Shown: positions 48,246-59,960 of the stretch, one piece after another
Position numbering within the stretch: position 1 is the first letter of the stretch
How the letters are laid out: each line of letters opens with the position of its first letter
Assembly: GCF_023065955.2 (NCBI RefSeq)
Contig: NW_026622875.1
Coordinates: 8,720,501 to 8,784,500 of the forward strand
DNA length: 64,000 nucleotides
Source: Ursus arctos
Lineage: Eukaryota; Chordata; Mammalia; Carnivora; Ursidae
Reading direction: 5' to 3'
The notes under the pieces: model-generated
Told to the model about the DNA's origin: nothing
Databases searched by the model: none
Seen by the model: only the letters and a program-made list of their open reading frames with translations
Program-made: the position numbers and the translations under genes

Positions 48246-48850
48246 TTTTCTTTCTCTGAGCAGAGTCCTTTGCTATTTAAAGTAATTTTCTACTTACACA
48301 TTCTACTCACACCTCTATTCACTCTCTTTCAAACTGTGTGGTCCATTTCCCTGCCCCAAAGAGAAGTGAATATGTTGATTCAGCAGAAACTTTCAGAAAG
48401 CTGACCTGAGAAGGAGAGGGAGAAGAAGAGAGAGAGAGAGCAAGCAGACCTATATAAGAGCCCACCAAGCTTAGTGTGACCAAAGGTAATCTTAATTGAC
48501 AATATCCAGATTTAATAACACTTTAGTCATAAACTGACACCAGCTCACATACATGACATACAGAAGATAAGATTAACCCGTGTCTTCAGGGGAAGCCATG
48601 CCTGCCTAAGACCATCAGCTGGCTGATGTCTTGACATGCTTTGGGATTCTGCACTTAATCATTGCAGGTAACATTCATGTGGCACCAAAGGGAGAAGGAA
48701 TTTGACATTTTCCAGTTTAGTAGGTCTAAACAAACCACATAATTTGGCATTAAGTAGATCGTGTTTTACCAGAATTTTCCAGTCCTGCAGTCTGTATTGA
48801 TCAAATCAACAAAATTGTTGCCACTCTGGCTATCTGTGAAAAAACAATTT
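48246..48850. other. No recognised feature
   Basis: Unique-looking sequence with a GA-rich patch near 48413-48442. Confidence 0.4.
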
Positions 48851-48865
48851 AAAAACCTGGTGCCT

Positions 48866-49061
48866 TGGGGTACCTGGGTTGCTCAGTCGGTTAAGCCTCT
48901 GCCTTCGACTCAGGTCATGATCCCAGGGTCCTAGGACTGAGCCCCACATGGGGCTCCCTGCTCAGTGGGAAATCGGCTTCTCGCTCTTCCTCTCCCTCTG
49001 CCCCTCTCCCCCTACTCACGTTCTCTTTCTCTGTCTCAAATAAAATGAAATCTTTAAAAAA

Positions 49062-49096
<35 letters not shown>

Positions 49097-49100
49097 AATA
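48866..49100 (+). mobile_element. Carnivore SINE with (AAAT)n tail
   Basis: Head 'tacctgggttgctcagtcgg', 'gactcaggtcatgatcccag', CT-rich module, then an (AAAT)n tail at about 49061-49099. Target-site duplication 'aaaacctggtgc' lies at 48852-48863 and 49101-49112. Confidence 0.92.
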
Positions 49101-49112
49101 AAAACCTGGTGC

Positions 49113-49518
49113 TTCACCTTACATCTCTTCGTGGAACTCGTCTCCTGGTGATGAGGAAATGTCCCATTCTGCTGAGTCACAGTGATTAACTTCCTTCCCT
49201 CACATGGGGTGGGGCTGTGATGCCCAGCAACACTTTGGGGACATATTCTGCCTTATATGTTTAGGTGTCTGTCTTAGTTCATCTTAAATTAATCTTATGC
49301 CTTAAGAACGGGACCCAAAATCTTGTGGCTCTTCTGCACATCTGCATCCACTCACTCACCGAACATTATTAGTGAGTGTTCACAACACCTGGTTTCTAAA
49401 AAAGGTACTAAAGATACAAAGATACACTCAAAGAGCTCACAGCTTAGTCTACCGTTAAGTAAGTAACAACAATGTAGTGTGGTAAAGGCATGACAGACTT
49501 GGTCTGGATGGCCATTAC
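49113..49518. other. No recognised feature
   Basis: Short unique spacer between two SINEs. Confidence 0.4.
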
Positions 49519-49533
49519 AAAGTCTCCCCAAAG

Positions 49534-49739
49534 GGGCGCCTGGGTGGCACAGCGGTTAAGCGTCTGCCTTCGGCTCAGGGTGTGATCCCAGTGTTATGGG
49601 ATCGAGCCCCACGTCAGGCTCCTCTGCTATGAGCCTGCTTCTTCCTCTCCCACTCCCCCTGCTTGTGTTTCCTCTCTCTCTGGCTGTCTCTATCTCTGTT
49701 GAATAAATAAATAAAATCTTAAAAAAAAAAAAAAAAAGT
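49534..49739 (+). mobile_element. Young carnivore SINE (ursid-like subfamily)
   Basis: Head 'gggcgcctgggtggcacagc' with 'gtgttatgggatcgagcccc', CT-rich second module and poly-A. A perfect 15-bp target-site duplication, 'aagtctccccaaagg', lies at 49519-49533 and 49740-49754. Confidence 0.95.
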
Positions 49740-49754
49740 AAGTCTCCCCAAAGG

Positions 49755-50269
49755 CCACAGGCCCTGTTCTATTTCTTCTTCCCTTAGTTCATCTCTGTAC
49801 TTCTAGACCTTCATCCTCGAAGGCAACCATGCCATCACATTATGCCTCCCCCATCTGACAGGGGGCTAGTGTTAGAGACAGTAAAGGTCCCACACACCCT
49901 CTCCTTCATTTCACCTCCCGTTTTTATCCCAATGATCTACTTTTGTGGGTAGATGTGCAGAAGCTTGAAGTCATCTCAGAAGTGGGGTATAAACAATGAT
50001 CAACTGAGACGAAGGACAATAATACATCCATTTTTGCCTAAAAAATTTTAAATTAAAATCTTACAGGTCTCCAACTTTTCCCTTTTCTGACATTGGTACC
50101 CTAAGAGGCCTATTGGATGGGCACCTGTCACGTGCAGTAGGTGTGGTCCCCTCAGGAAAGAGTGAGGGGTTCCCGAGCAGAGGGAGACATCAGCACTCTT
50201 TTTCCTTTCAGAGGATTTGCAACATATCACAGGTTATCTGTGCTTCGTTGAGTGGGTTTAAAGATGATA
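49755..50269. other. No recognised feature
   Basis: Unique-looking sequence. Confidence 0.4.
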
Positions 50270-50492
50270 CCATCCGAAGTTGGCAAACTATGACCGCAGC
50301 CAAATCCAGTCTGATGCCTCTTTTTTGTAAATAAAATGTTATTTATAAAGTCACGCTTATTGGTTTACATATTGCCTATGGCTGCTTTCAGACAAGGGCA
50401 GAGTTGAATAGTTGCAACAGAGACTGCACGGCCTGAAAAACCTAAAATATCTGCAAGCAAGCCCTTGACAGAAAATATTTGCCAAAACCTGT
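50270..50492. mobile_element. MER58-like hAT miniature transposon
   Basis: Begins near 'ccgaagttggcaaactatga' and ends near 'aaatatttgccaaaacctg', approximate inverted ends. Internal 'ttttttgtaaataaaatgtt', 'gcctatggctgctttcagac' and 'agagttgaatagttgcaac' fit the family. The name is from memory. Confidence 0.65.
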
Positions 50493-51499
50493 CCGAAATA
50501 GTTCAATTTTTGTTAAAATTTGTAAGATGGGTTGTGGTCATAAAAATTTTTATATCGCACCTAGATTCACTGGTTATCTCATGACAAAGTTCTTCAAAGA
50601 AAGGGGAAATTAAAGATCAGTTACGCATTCTTATTTTAAGAAAATTCTAATGTTTCAAAGTTGCTGACCTTCCTTTCTGATGACAAGTAGCTGATTTGAG
50701 TGACCTAGAAGATATTTTGAAAAACAAAAAACACACACACATACACAAACCAAAAACCTCCACACATTTCAACTGTATTTTCAAGTGAAACTTTCCACTT
50801 TTAAAGGGAGAGAAATATTTATGCATTTCACAAGAAACCTGTGAGAGAGCATTTTGAAAAAGAATATTTTGATGTGTTTCCATTTTATGTTATTCTGCTT
50901 CTTTAAAAAAATGTAAATGTATCACATAAAAATGTTCACATATGCATTCTCAGAAACAGAAGTAGAATTTTCTTGTTTAAATACCGTCTAAATGAAGTTT
51001 CAATGGAATTTGAAGCTGTATGGTAAAAATATAAAAATACAGTATATATAATATGTACAATATACATAAAAATGTAGTATATTTATATTAGTTTGCAAGG
51101 ATAACTGATTGACATCTGGAAATAGGAATATTTACTAGCTGAAGTATAGTCAGTGATGGACTTTTATTGGCTACAAGTACCTTTGTGATACACTTTTTTC
51201 AACTATTATTATTAGTACTTTTTTAGTGAGAACAAAAACATTTGTGTACATTTAATAAATACAAAAACATTTCTTGCTTTTAAAATTTTTTGTCTTTTGT
51301 TTTACATTATTCATCTTTTTCTTGCTTTATTTCTATTTTCATGTCTGTTTTATAATATATATAATTTATTAGTGGAAAAGAAGATATACATAATTTATGA
51401 ATAAATAAATACATGTACAATGGGGTATGCCCCCCTCCAAGTCTTTAATGAGAGGAAAGTATCATCACAATGTTTGGATTGAGCTAAATTTGGAATTTA
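50493..51499. other. AT-rich unassigned sequence
   Basis: AT-rich with a TA-rich patch (51020-51090) and an ACAC tract near 50730-50745. No gene or certain repeat. Confidence 0.4.
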
Positions 51500-51690
51500 G
51501 CAGACAGTTTTAAATAGGGCTCTGTTACTCACTGGCTATATTCTTTTGATCAAAATAATTTGTTATAGGCTTTATTTTCTCAACTGCAAATTGAGATAAG
51601 GCCCATCCGGCACTTAAATACAGAGCCTAACATATAGTAAATGTTCAATAATTATCAGTAAGTGTTCAATAAACATGAGTAAATATTACC
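51500..51690 (+). repeat. MIR
   Basis: 'gctctgttactcactggcta', 'attttctcaactgcaaattg' and 'agtaaatgttcaataattat' give the MIR core and tail. Confidence 0.68.
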
Positions 51691-52609
51691 ATTCCTAAAT
51701 ATCTCCAGGTTCTCCAGCCTTCTTTAATACCCAATGAAATAACTCAGTTCCTCCCATCTCACTTATTTGTGAGAAGGCCAGGATATGTCCCTGAATTTCT
51801 ACAGAGGGGACTTACATGTTTTTGATAGTGATGACCAGTAGTCCTTGCGCGATGTCTCTCTCCTGGCTCAGTTGTCTATCACCTGGAGGTTTCTGTCCTA
51901 CTCCTTTACATGACTCCAAGAGCGGCTTCTTTTGAGCATTCCTTAAGACTGAAGGCTGTTGTAAAACTTAAGACTTGCAGAGAACACAGGGTAAATATAG
52001 TTCAGAATAGGAAACAACTCAAAATGTAGGTATCACACAACACCCTTCCTAAGTTCATGGGCTGCTGTCCACTGTTGGGAATGTCCTCCTGATTCTGTCC
52101 AGCCTTAGGCCTGGCCTCTCTCTCCATTGTTTGCCCTATTTTTTTTTTTTTCTTTTTGAGAACTTTCTGCCTTCTTAGCTCTTCCTTCAGGGTTCAGCCC
52201 CGTTCCTCAGGCTATTATGCCAAGGCCTTAAGCAGAGCTGCACTCTGGGCATTAAAGTCCTCCGGGAGTACCGGTCACACTGGTGAGTGAAAGCTCCCTG
52301 GAACTGTACAGTAAGGCAGCCCTGATGCTTTCCATCAACAGTGGAGGTAGATTAAAAAACACTTTATTTTCAAAATCAAGAAGCCCATTGAAATAAAAAA
52401 CCATTTACCACAGGTCTCTATCTTTTGCTAAACAATCAATAGAAGCTTGTGAGTTTGCTGTTTGTCTTTCCTAACTCCAAAGTTATCAAACTGAATTCTG
52501 AGGCAGAGATCAAGGTCAAAATTTATGTACTTCCCTTCTAGGAGTTTTTATAGTGGCACTGGGCAATAAAAATGTAATTACCCCCACTTGAGGTCTTGAT
52601 TTCTTTCCC
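51691..52609. other. No recognised feature
   Basis: Unique-looking sequence with a T run near 52140-52152. Confidence 0.4.
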
Positions 52610-52850
52610 TTTCCACCACCACCAGTACAAACAGCAACAATACTATCATCATCACCACCACCATCATGACCTCCATGACCACCTTGACCATGAACATCAT
52701 CACTACCACCATTACTACCATCACCATCACCATGTTCCTTCTGCATCACCACCGTATCGCCATTGCTACCATCACCAGCATCACAGTCACCATCAACATG
52801 AAGGACCGCCATCACCACCCCAGCGATCGTGATCACCACCACTGTAGCCA
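52610..52850 (+). repeat. Degenerate (CAC/CAT)n trinucleotide tract
   Basis: About 240 bases built mainly of CAC, CAT, ACC and TAC triplets with interruptions. The plus strand gives a His-rich frame and the minus strand a Gly/Asp-rich frame. Both are by-products of the repeat and not proteins. Confidence 0.88.
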
Positions 52851-53889
52851 ACACTATTTCCTTATTGGCTTTCCTGAGGCCTTATGGTAATTCTGTGAGA
52901 AGCTGCCACAGCTTTCTAGAGTTCCTTTTTTGGAAAGCCTATAGGCACGTCTGCCAGCTGTTTCTTCCCACTTTTTTTGCTTATCAAATACCACTTTCCC
53001 CCCGTTTCTGGGAAGAATAGAACAAAACTCATGTCCCAGTCCTGATGTCTTGCTTCCATATAGCCCAAGTGCAGGCTCTGACGTGGGCCTCTTCAGACTT
53101 GGGGCTGATCCTGAGTCTTGTCAAACATATGGTTGCAGTTCAGTAATATTGTTTCTACTGTTTCCATCCTGTTGTCTCCCTACGTCTCCAGAAAAACTCC
53201 CTGCTCTATTTCCTGGCCCTGGGGTGGGGCGGCTACCACAATCCTGACAACACTAACTTGAAAAAGAGGGGTGGGAATTATAAGTGACCCCCTTGCCTTT
53301 AGGGGCTTCTTTATGTCCTTGGTCATCCTATGACAGAAAACCTCAAAGTCAGGAAAGTTTTCCATCCACTTGGCATCCCAATAAGAGACTGACTATCTGC
53401 TACTCTTGGAGCCAGTTGGTTTCTTGTCCACTCTGCCCTCTGATGGGAGGTTTCTGCTAAACCAGAACAGCAAGGAGAAGATTGCCTTTCAACCGGTGGG
53501 TGTATCAGTGCAATGGTGGAAGCCTTTTCATAATGGCCTCATGATCTACCACTGCCCTCAGAGAAAACAGAAGCATTGCTGCATGCCTTCATAAATATCA
53601 GCACAAAGGCATAGCCTTCCTAAAGGCTTTCAGTTTCCTTTTTGAGTTGAATATGGCCTCATACAGGACAGGGAGGGAAAGGAAATTAGATTTTAGAAGG
53701 TAATAATAAGACGTGCCCTGTAATTAAAAGCACAATTAAAGTAGGAGCTAGAAGCCAATATTTGATATAGTACCTGGACATCCCAAGTAACAAATCAAAT
53801 AAACTAACTTTGATTCAATTATTTAGATTGAATGAAGATGGTCTATAGCATAGGGGGCAGCAGGCTAGAAGTAAGGCTCTACTGGGACA
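52851..53889. other. No recognised feature
   Basis: Unique-looking sequence with short chance frames. Confidence 0.4.
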
Positions 53890-54045
53890 GCCATGCCTTT
53901 CACTTACACAGAGTCTATGGCTGCTTTTGTGCTATAGTGGCAGAGTTGAGTAGCTAGGAGATTTTGTATGACCCACCAAGTCTATAATATTTACTGTCAG
54001 CCTCTTTATACAAAAAGTTCATCAACCCTTGCTTTAAATAATGAA
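53890..54045. mobile_element. MER58-like hAT fragment
   Basis: 'gctgcttttgtgctatagtg', 'cagagttgagtagctaggag', 'taatatttactgtcagcctc' and 'aaaaagttcatcaacccttg' give the 3' half of the family seen at 50270-50492. Confidence 0.65.
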
Positions 54046-54750
54046 TAATTCTCTTTTCCAAGAGCTGGCAGGAGAGTGAGTTGAACTGGTCTTTCTTCGT
54101 GTCATAGAAGTAAAACCTGATACCCCAGTTAGGGCATCAGAAATAGGGAAGAGCTGAGGCAAGGCTCCTATATAGCCTGCTGGATCTGAGGGCATTTAGT
54201 TCTAACTGTTAACAAAGTAGCCTTCCAACCTTCAGTCTAGTTTACTGTATTAGAGATTGGAGACAAGACCCCAACTAATAATAGTTTACTTTCCTTCCTT
54301 TGGACAAATACCTCCTCAGAGATATTGTGGGAAGGTGAGGTAACTGATCCAAAGCAGAACGGGGCATTTTCCTGAGTTTTTATCAGAACACTGCCTGGTA
54401 ATACCTTAATCCCATCAGATGTTTGTCTGCATTATGGAGAGAGCTAGTTGAATGTGCTTGCTGGTAATGATTTAAATTGCTCATCTCTGAGTAGGCTTAT
54501 CTCAACCTCCATCATAAGCTCAAGCCTGTAACATCCCAGCAAAACTGAAGGATGAGTCCCTTTCTGATGCTGCCCATTGCCAACCCCACTTCCCCTCCCA
54601 AATTCTGAGTGAGAACCCCAGACTTTCATAGCAGTTCCCTAAAGCTAGGGGGTTAGCTTTGATGGTGGACAGTTAATTTATTATTTTTCATTATATTCTG
54701 CTTACCTGTATTTTATCTTTGTAGTTTACACTTTAAAAAGTTTTTACTAG
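54046..54750. other. No recognised feature
   Basis: Unique-looking sequence. Confidence 0.4.
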
Positions 54751-54872
54751 GGTTGTAATGACCACTGGGTATTATATAAGACTGATGAATCACAGACCTG
54801 TACCTCTGAAACAAATAATACATTATATGTTAATTAATTGAATTTAAATTAAGCATAAACAAATAAAATGTA
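54751..54872 (+). mobile_element. LINE-1 3' end (carnivore type), older copy
   Basis: 'gggtattatataagactgat', 'tgtacctctgaaacaaataa', 'atgttaattaattgaattta' and an A-rich end match the carnivore L1 3' terminus. It is more diverged than the copy at 27788. Confidence 0.8.
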
Positions 54873-54894
54873 GAGAATTAAGAAAATTAAGAGA

Positions 54895-55001
54895 GGGGCA
54901 GGCGCCTGGCTGCCTGTCAGTAGAGAATACGACTCTTCATCTCAGGGTTGTGAATTCAAGCCCCACATTGGAAGCAGAGTTTACTTTAGAAAAAAAGAAG
55001 A
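54895..55001 (+). mobile_element. Short tRNA-Lys-like SINE
   Basis: 'cgcctggctgcctgtcagta', 'gactcttcatctcagggttg' and 'gaattcaagccccacattgg', then an A-rich tail. A perfect 15-bp target-site duplication, 'aagaaaattaagaga', lies at 54880-54894 and 55002-55016. It inserted next to the A-rich end of the L1 fragment. Confidence 0.9.
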
Positions 55002-55016
55002 AAGAAAATTAAGAGA

Positions 55017-55394
55017 ATAATGTGAGATAACCTTGGAAAAAAGACAGCCCACACATGAAAAAATAAAAAAGAAGAAAAAAGAAAAAAAAGTACAATATAC
55101 ATCAGATTTTGAAGACTAGTTTTGAAAAGAATGTAAATTATCTCATCAATTTTTTATACTGATTACATATATGACGCCAAATAAAATATATATTAAAATA
55201 ATTTTATTTTATTTATTTATTTTTTTTTTTTTTTTTTTTACTAGGAAGTAGGAGTTTGAGTCTAAACCCGAAGAAAATGTATGCTTTAACTTTGCAGGGC
55301 TTTATCCCTACTCGCAAATACAGATTTTCAATTTGGCCTCATTTGAGTCCTTGGACTTAAGTAAAAAGAAGTCAGCATTATTATTGTGCCATGT
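55017..55394. other. A- and T-rich spacer
   Basis: AT-rich with a TTTA/poly-T tract at about 55202-55240, possibly the tail of a lost minus-strand SINE. Confidence 0.4.
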
Positions 55395-55540
55395 GTTCTA
55401 CCTGAATTCTCCTTTAATCCTTACATAGACCACAAGGTTATTTATTATAAGGAAATGGAATCTTAGAGATGCTAACCTGCTCAGGTTACCCCACATGGAG
55501 ATAATGCTGGTAGGATTCCAGCCTAAGTGATGTAAGAGTT
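55395..55540 (-). repeat. MIR, minus
   Basis: 'ctcctttaatccttacatag', 'aaggttatttattataagga' and 'tgctggtaggattccagcct' match the complement of the MIR core. Confidence 0.6.
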
Positions 55541-56179
55541 TTTGTTCCTGCCCCCCATGTTGCAAAAGCCTTCTGAATGTCAGTCTATTAGGAAGGCCAA
55601 AGTTTCTCTTTAAAAATAGCTCCATTTAGAATCTGGAAGTTTCAAGATCAGACAGTAGTAAATCCAGCTCTAAGTCAGTTTATAGGCTTTCTGGAACAAT
55701 GTTTTTCCTTCCATAACCATTTGGTCTTTGAGGAAATGGATACCTAGAGTCTTTGTGAAATAGATCGGAAAACTTTCCTAAGGCGTGCCCTTTAAGGCAA
55801 TTCCTCAACGTAATGTTAAAAAACAGTACGTGTGACAGATAATTGTTGGTCTTTCTCCCCAACACCACCTTCCTTCTTCCTAACAAAATCCCAATCTTGT
55901 TCAGGGACCAGTGACAACTTGCTTAATGGATCACTCACTTGCCCTAAGGTGTGAATGTTGATTAGTCCAAATCATTCACAGTGATTCTGTCTTCCTTGCC
56001 AGGGATTGGTTTAGGCATGGACACAGGATACAAGCTGGGACAATAATACAAAAATGGCAGACCACTGGGATGCTTTTGTAAGATTTTTCCAACTTATGAA
56101 ATAAAAAAAAAAAAAAGGCACTAGATGAAGCTCATCCCTTTCTACTTTGGATGTTGCAAATAAGATGTAGTACTTGAGG
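55541..56179. repeat. Left part of an old unnamed dispersed repeat, with spacer
   Basis: From about 55950, 'gggattggtttaggcatgga' and following bases match the family at 25300-25540. The SINE at 56180-56365 splits this copy. The remainder is unassigned. Confidence 0.45.
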
Positions 56180-56365
56180 GGCACCTGGGTGTCTCAGTCG
56201 TTAAGCGTCTGCCTTCGGCTCAGGTCATGATCCTGGGGTCCTGGGATTGAGCCCCGCATCGGGCTCCCTGCTCAGGAGGAGGACTTCTCCCTCTCCCATT
56301 CCCCCTGCTTGTGTTCTCTCTTGCTGTGTCTCTGTCAAATAAATAAATAAAATCTTAAAAAAAAA
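56180..56365 (+). mobile_element. Carnivore SINE (CAN-SINE)
   Basis: Head 'gcacctgggtgtctcagtcg', 'ggctcaggtcatgatcctgg', a shortened CT-rich module and poly-A. Target-site duplication 'atgtagta(c/t)ttgagg' lies at 56165-56179 and 56366-56380. Confidence 0.94.
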
Positions 56366-56380
56366 ATGTAGTATTTGAGG

Positions 56381-57238
56381 CTAGAGCAGTCATCTTGTAA
56401 CTATGAGGGGAGAACCAAGGGAATTACACAGAATCTTTGGAAATGTTGCACTTCTGAATTAATCAGTGTTGAAATAACCTGTTCTGGATTTGTTATGATA
56501 AAGAATTCATTATATTCATTATGATCTAAGATACTCTCATGCGTTTTTACCAAAACAATCTGATTACCCTCATTCCACAAGACTCTTTGGAAGAAGGTAC
56601 AACAGAGAAAAGCAAAGCAAAGCTAACTAAGTGGATGTCCCTTCCTTCAAAGCAAAGCTCAATGTAGCCTTTTGGTAAGAAGTTCCTGAATACAGGAAAA
56701 TAAGACATTTAGGAGTAGAGTTATTCTTAATAAGATTTGAGACTTCATCGAAGTCTTTACAAAGACAAGGGTTTCTGATATTCCTTATCAAAAAGGGGCT
56801 GAAAAAAACCCTGTACCTTACTAAGGCAAAGGAAGCTACTTTAGATCATGGAGCACAGTGCCCTTTCAAAGAGGAACTCCCAGGGTTCTAGAAGCTAGTC
56901 AACAAATGTTTTCTAAACAGCTGTGTACTCTTTCCCATGTAAGAACAAAAGATCACCCAAAGGGGGCTTGAGTCTGTAAAACCCACTCTTAGACAATCTT
57001 GGTACTAAAATTTGCCATCCCTCTTTTTCACAAATTCTCAAAGCAGTTTGCTTTCTCCCTGTCTTTCACGGGGACTGGGCTATCTGACTCACTATAGTGC
57101 TTGTCTTTATTCAGTAAATACCCCTTAGAAGAAGCCTTATTTTAAATGAGGTTTGTCTGTAGCATGTGTATATACTCTCAGAAAGCCACTGGTGGTTTAC
57201 TCTCTTGGAATTTCACACAAATCTTGTAAAATTTCTGA
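56381..57238. other. Right part of the old repeat, then unassigned sequence
   Basis: 'gcagtcatcttgtaactatg' with 'aggggagaaccaagggaatt' continues the dispersed repeat to about 56560. Beyond that nothing is recognised. Confidence 0.4.
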
Positions 57239-57251
57239 CAAGCATGAGAAT

Positions 57252-57455
57252 CCCCCCCTCCTTTTTTTAAAGATTTTATTTATTTATTTGACAGAGAGAG
57301 AGAGAGCACAAGCAAGGGGAGTGGCAGGCAGAGGGAGAGGGAGAAGCAGACTCCCCGCTGAGCAGGGAGCCAGACACGAGGCTCCATCCCAGGCCCCTGG
57401 GATCGTGACCTGAGCCGAAGGCAGAAGTTTAACCGACTGAGCCACCCAGGCGCCC
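57252..57455 (-). mobile_element. Carnivore SINE (CAN-SINE), minus
   Basis: Poly-T, 'aaagattttatttatttatt', GA-rich body, 'gggatcgtgacctgagccga' and 'gactgagccacccaggcgcc'. Target-site duplication 'caagcatg(a/g)gaat' lies at 57239-57251 and 57456-57468. Confidence 0.94.
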
Positions 57456-57544
57456 CAAGCATGGGAATTTGTATTTGTAGTGCTCTTTTCAACTGCTAAT
57501 TTACACGAGGTTCTTGATAATTCTTTAAATATTTACTACTTACA

Positions 57545-57958
57545 TTACCTTCTTATTGCTATTACAAATTACCACAAACCTGGTGGCTTACAACACAAAT
57601 TCATTATCTTACAGTTCTGAGGGTTGAAGTCCTAAAATCAGTATGTCAGCAGTGCTGCAGTACTTCTGGAGGCTCTAGGGGAGACGGTTTCCTTACCTTT
57701 TCTGGCTTCTAGAGACCACCAGCATTTCTTGGCTTATGCCCTCATCCCCTATCTTCAAAGTGAGCAGCATAGCATCCTCCGATCTCTCTCTGACCTTCTG
57801 CTTCCCTCTTACAAGAACCCTTGTGACTATATTGGGTTCCCTACGATAATCTCCCCATCTCAAAACCCTTAACTGAATCACAACTGTAAAGCCTCTTCTG
57901 TTATATAACATAACATATTCACAGGTTCCTAGGGGGCCATTATTTGGCCTACCATACT
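57545..57958 (-). mobile_element. Ancient MaLR-type LTR, minus
   Basis: Reverse complement of an MLT1-like LTR: plus-strand 'gctattacaaattaccacaa', 'cattatcttacagttctgag', 'acttctggaggctctagggg', 'aatctccccatctcaaaacc' and 'gggggccattatttggccta'. Near full length, no internal region. A 72-codon minus frame inside is by-product. Confidence 0.75.
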
Positions 57959-57984
57959 ACTACTTCTATATTATTACTATCACT

Positions 57985-58105
57985 GGCTAAAATTTTATTG
58001 TATACCATGAGCTAGGCACTGGGCTAACTGCTTTATGTTTTTAAATCTCAATTAGTCCACAAGCCACATACTAAGATTGTATAACTTTCTCAGGTTTGTG
58101 ACTAA
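57985..58105 (-). repeat. MIR fragment, minus
   Basis: 'taccatgagctaggcactgg', 'gctaactgctttatgttttt' and 'aatctcaattagtccacaag' fit the complement of the MIR tail. Confidence 0.6.
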
Positions 58106-58299
58106 GCCATTGCTTTTGATAAATGACAGTAATTCATCACAAAATTGAGTAACAATGATTCACAAAATCTGCATTCCCACTCCTATCTAGCACTGATTTG
58201 TATATGCCTACAAGTTAACTATAAAAGATTACAAACTTGTATTTTTAGAAAAATGTAAATCACGTGGGTAGAAACTTGCATTTAGAAATAAGCTACATT

Positions 58300-58548
58300 G
58301 GGGCGCCTGGGTGGCTCAGTCAGTTAAGCGGCTGCCTTTGCTCAGGTCAGGATCCCAGGGTCCTGGGGTCGAGCCCGTGGTGGGCTCCCTGCTCAGCGGG
58401 GAGCCTGCTTCTCCCTCTCCCTGCTGCTCTCCCTCTCTCTCAAAGAAAGAAAGAGAAAAAAGGAAAGGAAAGAGAAAGAAAAGAAAGAGAAAGATAAAAA
58501 GAAAAAAGAAAAGGAAGAAAGAAAAAAGGAAGAAAGTAAAAAAGGAAG
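58300..58548 (+). mobile_element. Carnivore SINE with long polypurine tail
   Basis: Head 'gggcgcctgggtggctcagt', body 'ctcaggtcaggatcccaggg', CT-rich module, then a tail of about 105 bases that is almost pure A/G (58444-58548). Target-site duplication 'aagct(a/g)catt' lies at 58290-58299 and 58549-58558. Confidence 0.92.
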
Positions 58549-58558
58549 AAGCTGCATT

Positions 58559-59735
58559 AATGAGTGATTAGAACTAAAGCTGTAGTTACTGGGTTCAGTT
58601 AGCTTAGATCCTTGAGACCAATAGGAATCAGATTTACGGTTGCTACTCTTTTAAGTGGGACATTTTATTGCACTCAGCTTAGAAATTAGGATGTAAATTC
58701 TTGATGAAGATACTATGAAATACAGCCCTTAAAGTAGGGCCTTCATCAGAAAAGTGGGGGTTAATGCCCCAAATCCATCACTGCTGCTCAAAAACCGATT
58801 TATAAACTGATGGGCATTAAAGTGTCTCTCATTATCATGTAATTGAGAAGCATCTGTTTAGTGTATGTTTGCCACTCACATATATTAGACGCAGTCCTTA
58901 CTGTACTGTGAAACACTGTGAAGGGCAGCTGATGCATTTAAACAGAAGGCCTGCCAAATGATAATTTGGCACCTAAAACTTGCTAGGTATTAAAAGGGTT
59001 AGCGGCTCTTGAACACTAGTTTGAGCCCCTTAGTGGTCTGATTTAATTAAGGCGTTTTAAAGATTGGATACAATTAAGGAGATATATACAGTTATAAAAC
59101 TTGAATATAGAAATAGTTTAGCCCAGCGGCTTCCAGGCTGTTGGCTATAAACTCTAGCAGCATATGGGAGTTATTGTAAAGAGCCCATTAATCCATTTGA
59201 GCACCAAATGTTGTCTGTAGACTAAATATATCCTACATATCGAATGCAGATATGGCTGTGGTAAGTAACACAAAATTTCATTAAAAGACCACTGAATTCA
59301 TAGAAGCTTTTGATCATCTTTCCTTTTATTAATCATTAGGTGCTTAAGGGCAATTAAATCCATGAAATTCTGATATTCTCAGAGTGGTTGGACACTTCTG
59401 CTCTAGCTTGGAAAATTTAGTAGTGTCTATGGGATGCTTCTGACACACAAACACTTCCACTCATGTAAGATTTAAGCTTTAAAAGAGCTCCATCTGACAG
59501 GCTCCCAGAAGATACACTGAGTTAAACAATAACGTATCAAGTAAGACCAACTAACAATGCTGATGAAACCTTTCAATAGCAAAGTTTTCTATCATGATGA
59601 CTTATGAGAAAAGTTAGCAAAAGGTAAAAAGTACTTTCATTTCTTTAACTTGCCTGCAGCGAGAGTACCTAAAACCAATAAACTGGATATGTCAGGTTTT
59701 AAAACCCAACACTGTCTTCTCTAAAGAAAATATAT
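58559..59735. other. No recognised feature
   Basis: AT-rich unique-looking sequence, with no exon or repeat identified. Confidence 0.4.
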
Positions 59736-59940
59736 CTGCGGCACCTGAGTGGCTCAGTCAGTTAAGCATCTGCCTTCAGCTCAGGTCATGATCCCAGGAT
59801 CGTGGGACCAAGCCCCACGAGGAGCCCCACTTTGGGCTCCCTGTTCAGCAGGGAGTCTGCTTCTCTCTCTCCCTCTGCCCCTCCCCCCGCTCATTCTCTC
59901 TCACTCTCTCTCAAATAAACAAAATCTTTTTTTAAACAAA
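59736..59940 (+). mobile_element. Carnivore SINE (CAN-SINE), plus
   Basis: Head 'gcacctgagtggctcagtca', 'agctcaggtcatgatcccag', CT-rich module and 'caaataaacaaaatc' end. No clear target-site duplication; diverged relative to the young copies. Confidence 0.9.
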
Positions 59941-59960
59941 AGACAGATACATTTTCTTTC

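Noticed and set aside
49061..49099. Regularly spaced AAAT units, considered as an array
   Set aside because: Ordinary microsatellite in a SINE tail; no spacers, so not CRISPR-like.
52596..52832. Histidine-rich open frame
   Set aside because: Direct translation of a degenerate CAC/CAT tract; the minus strand gives an equally long Gly/Asp-rich frame.
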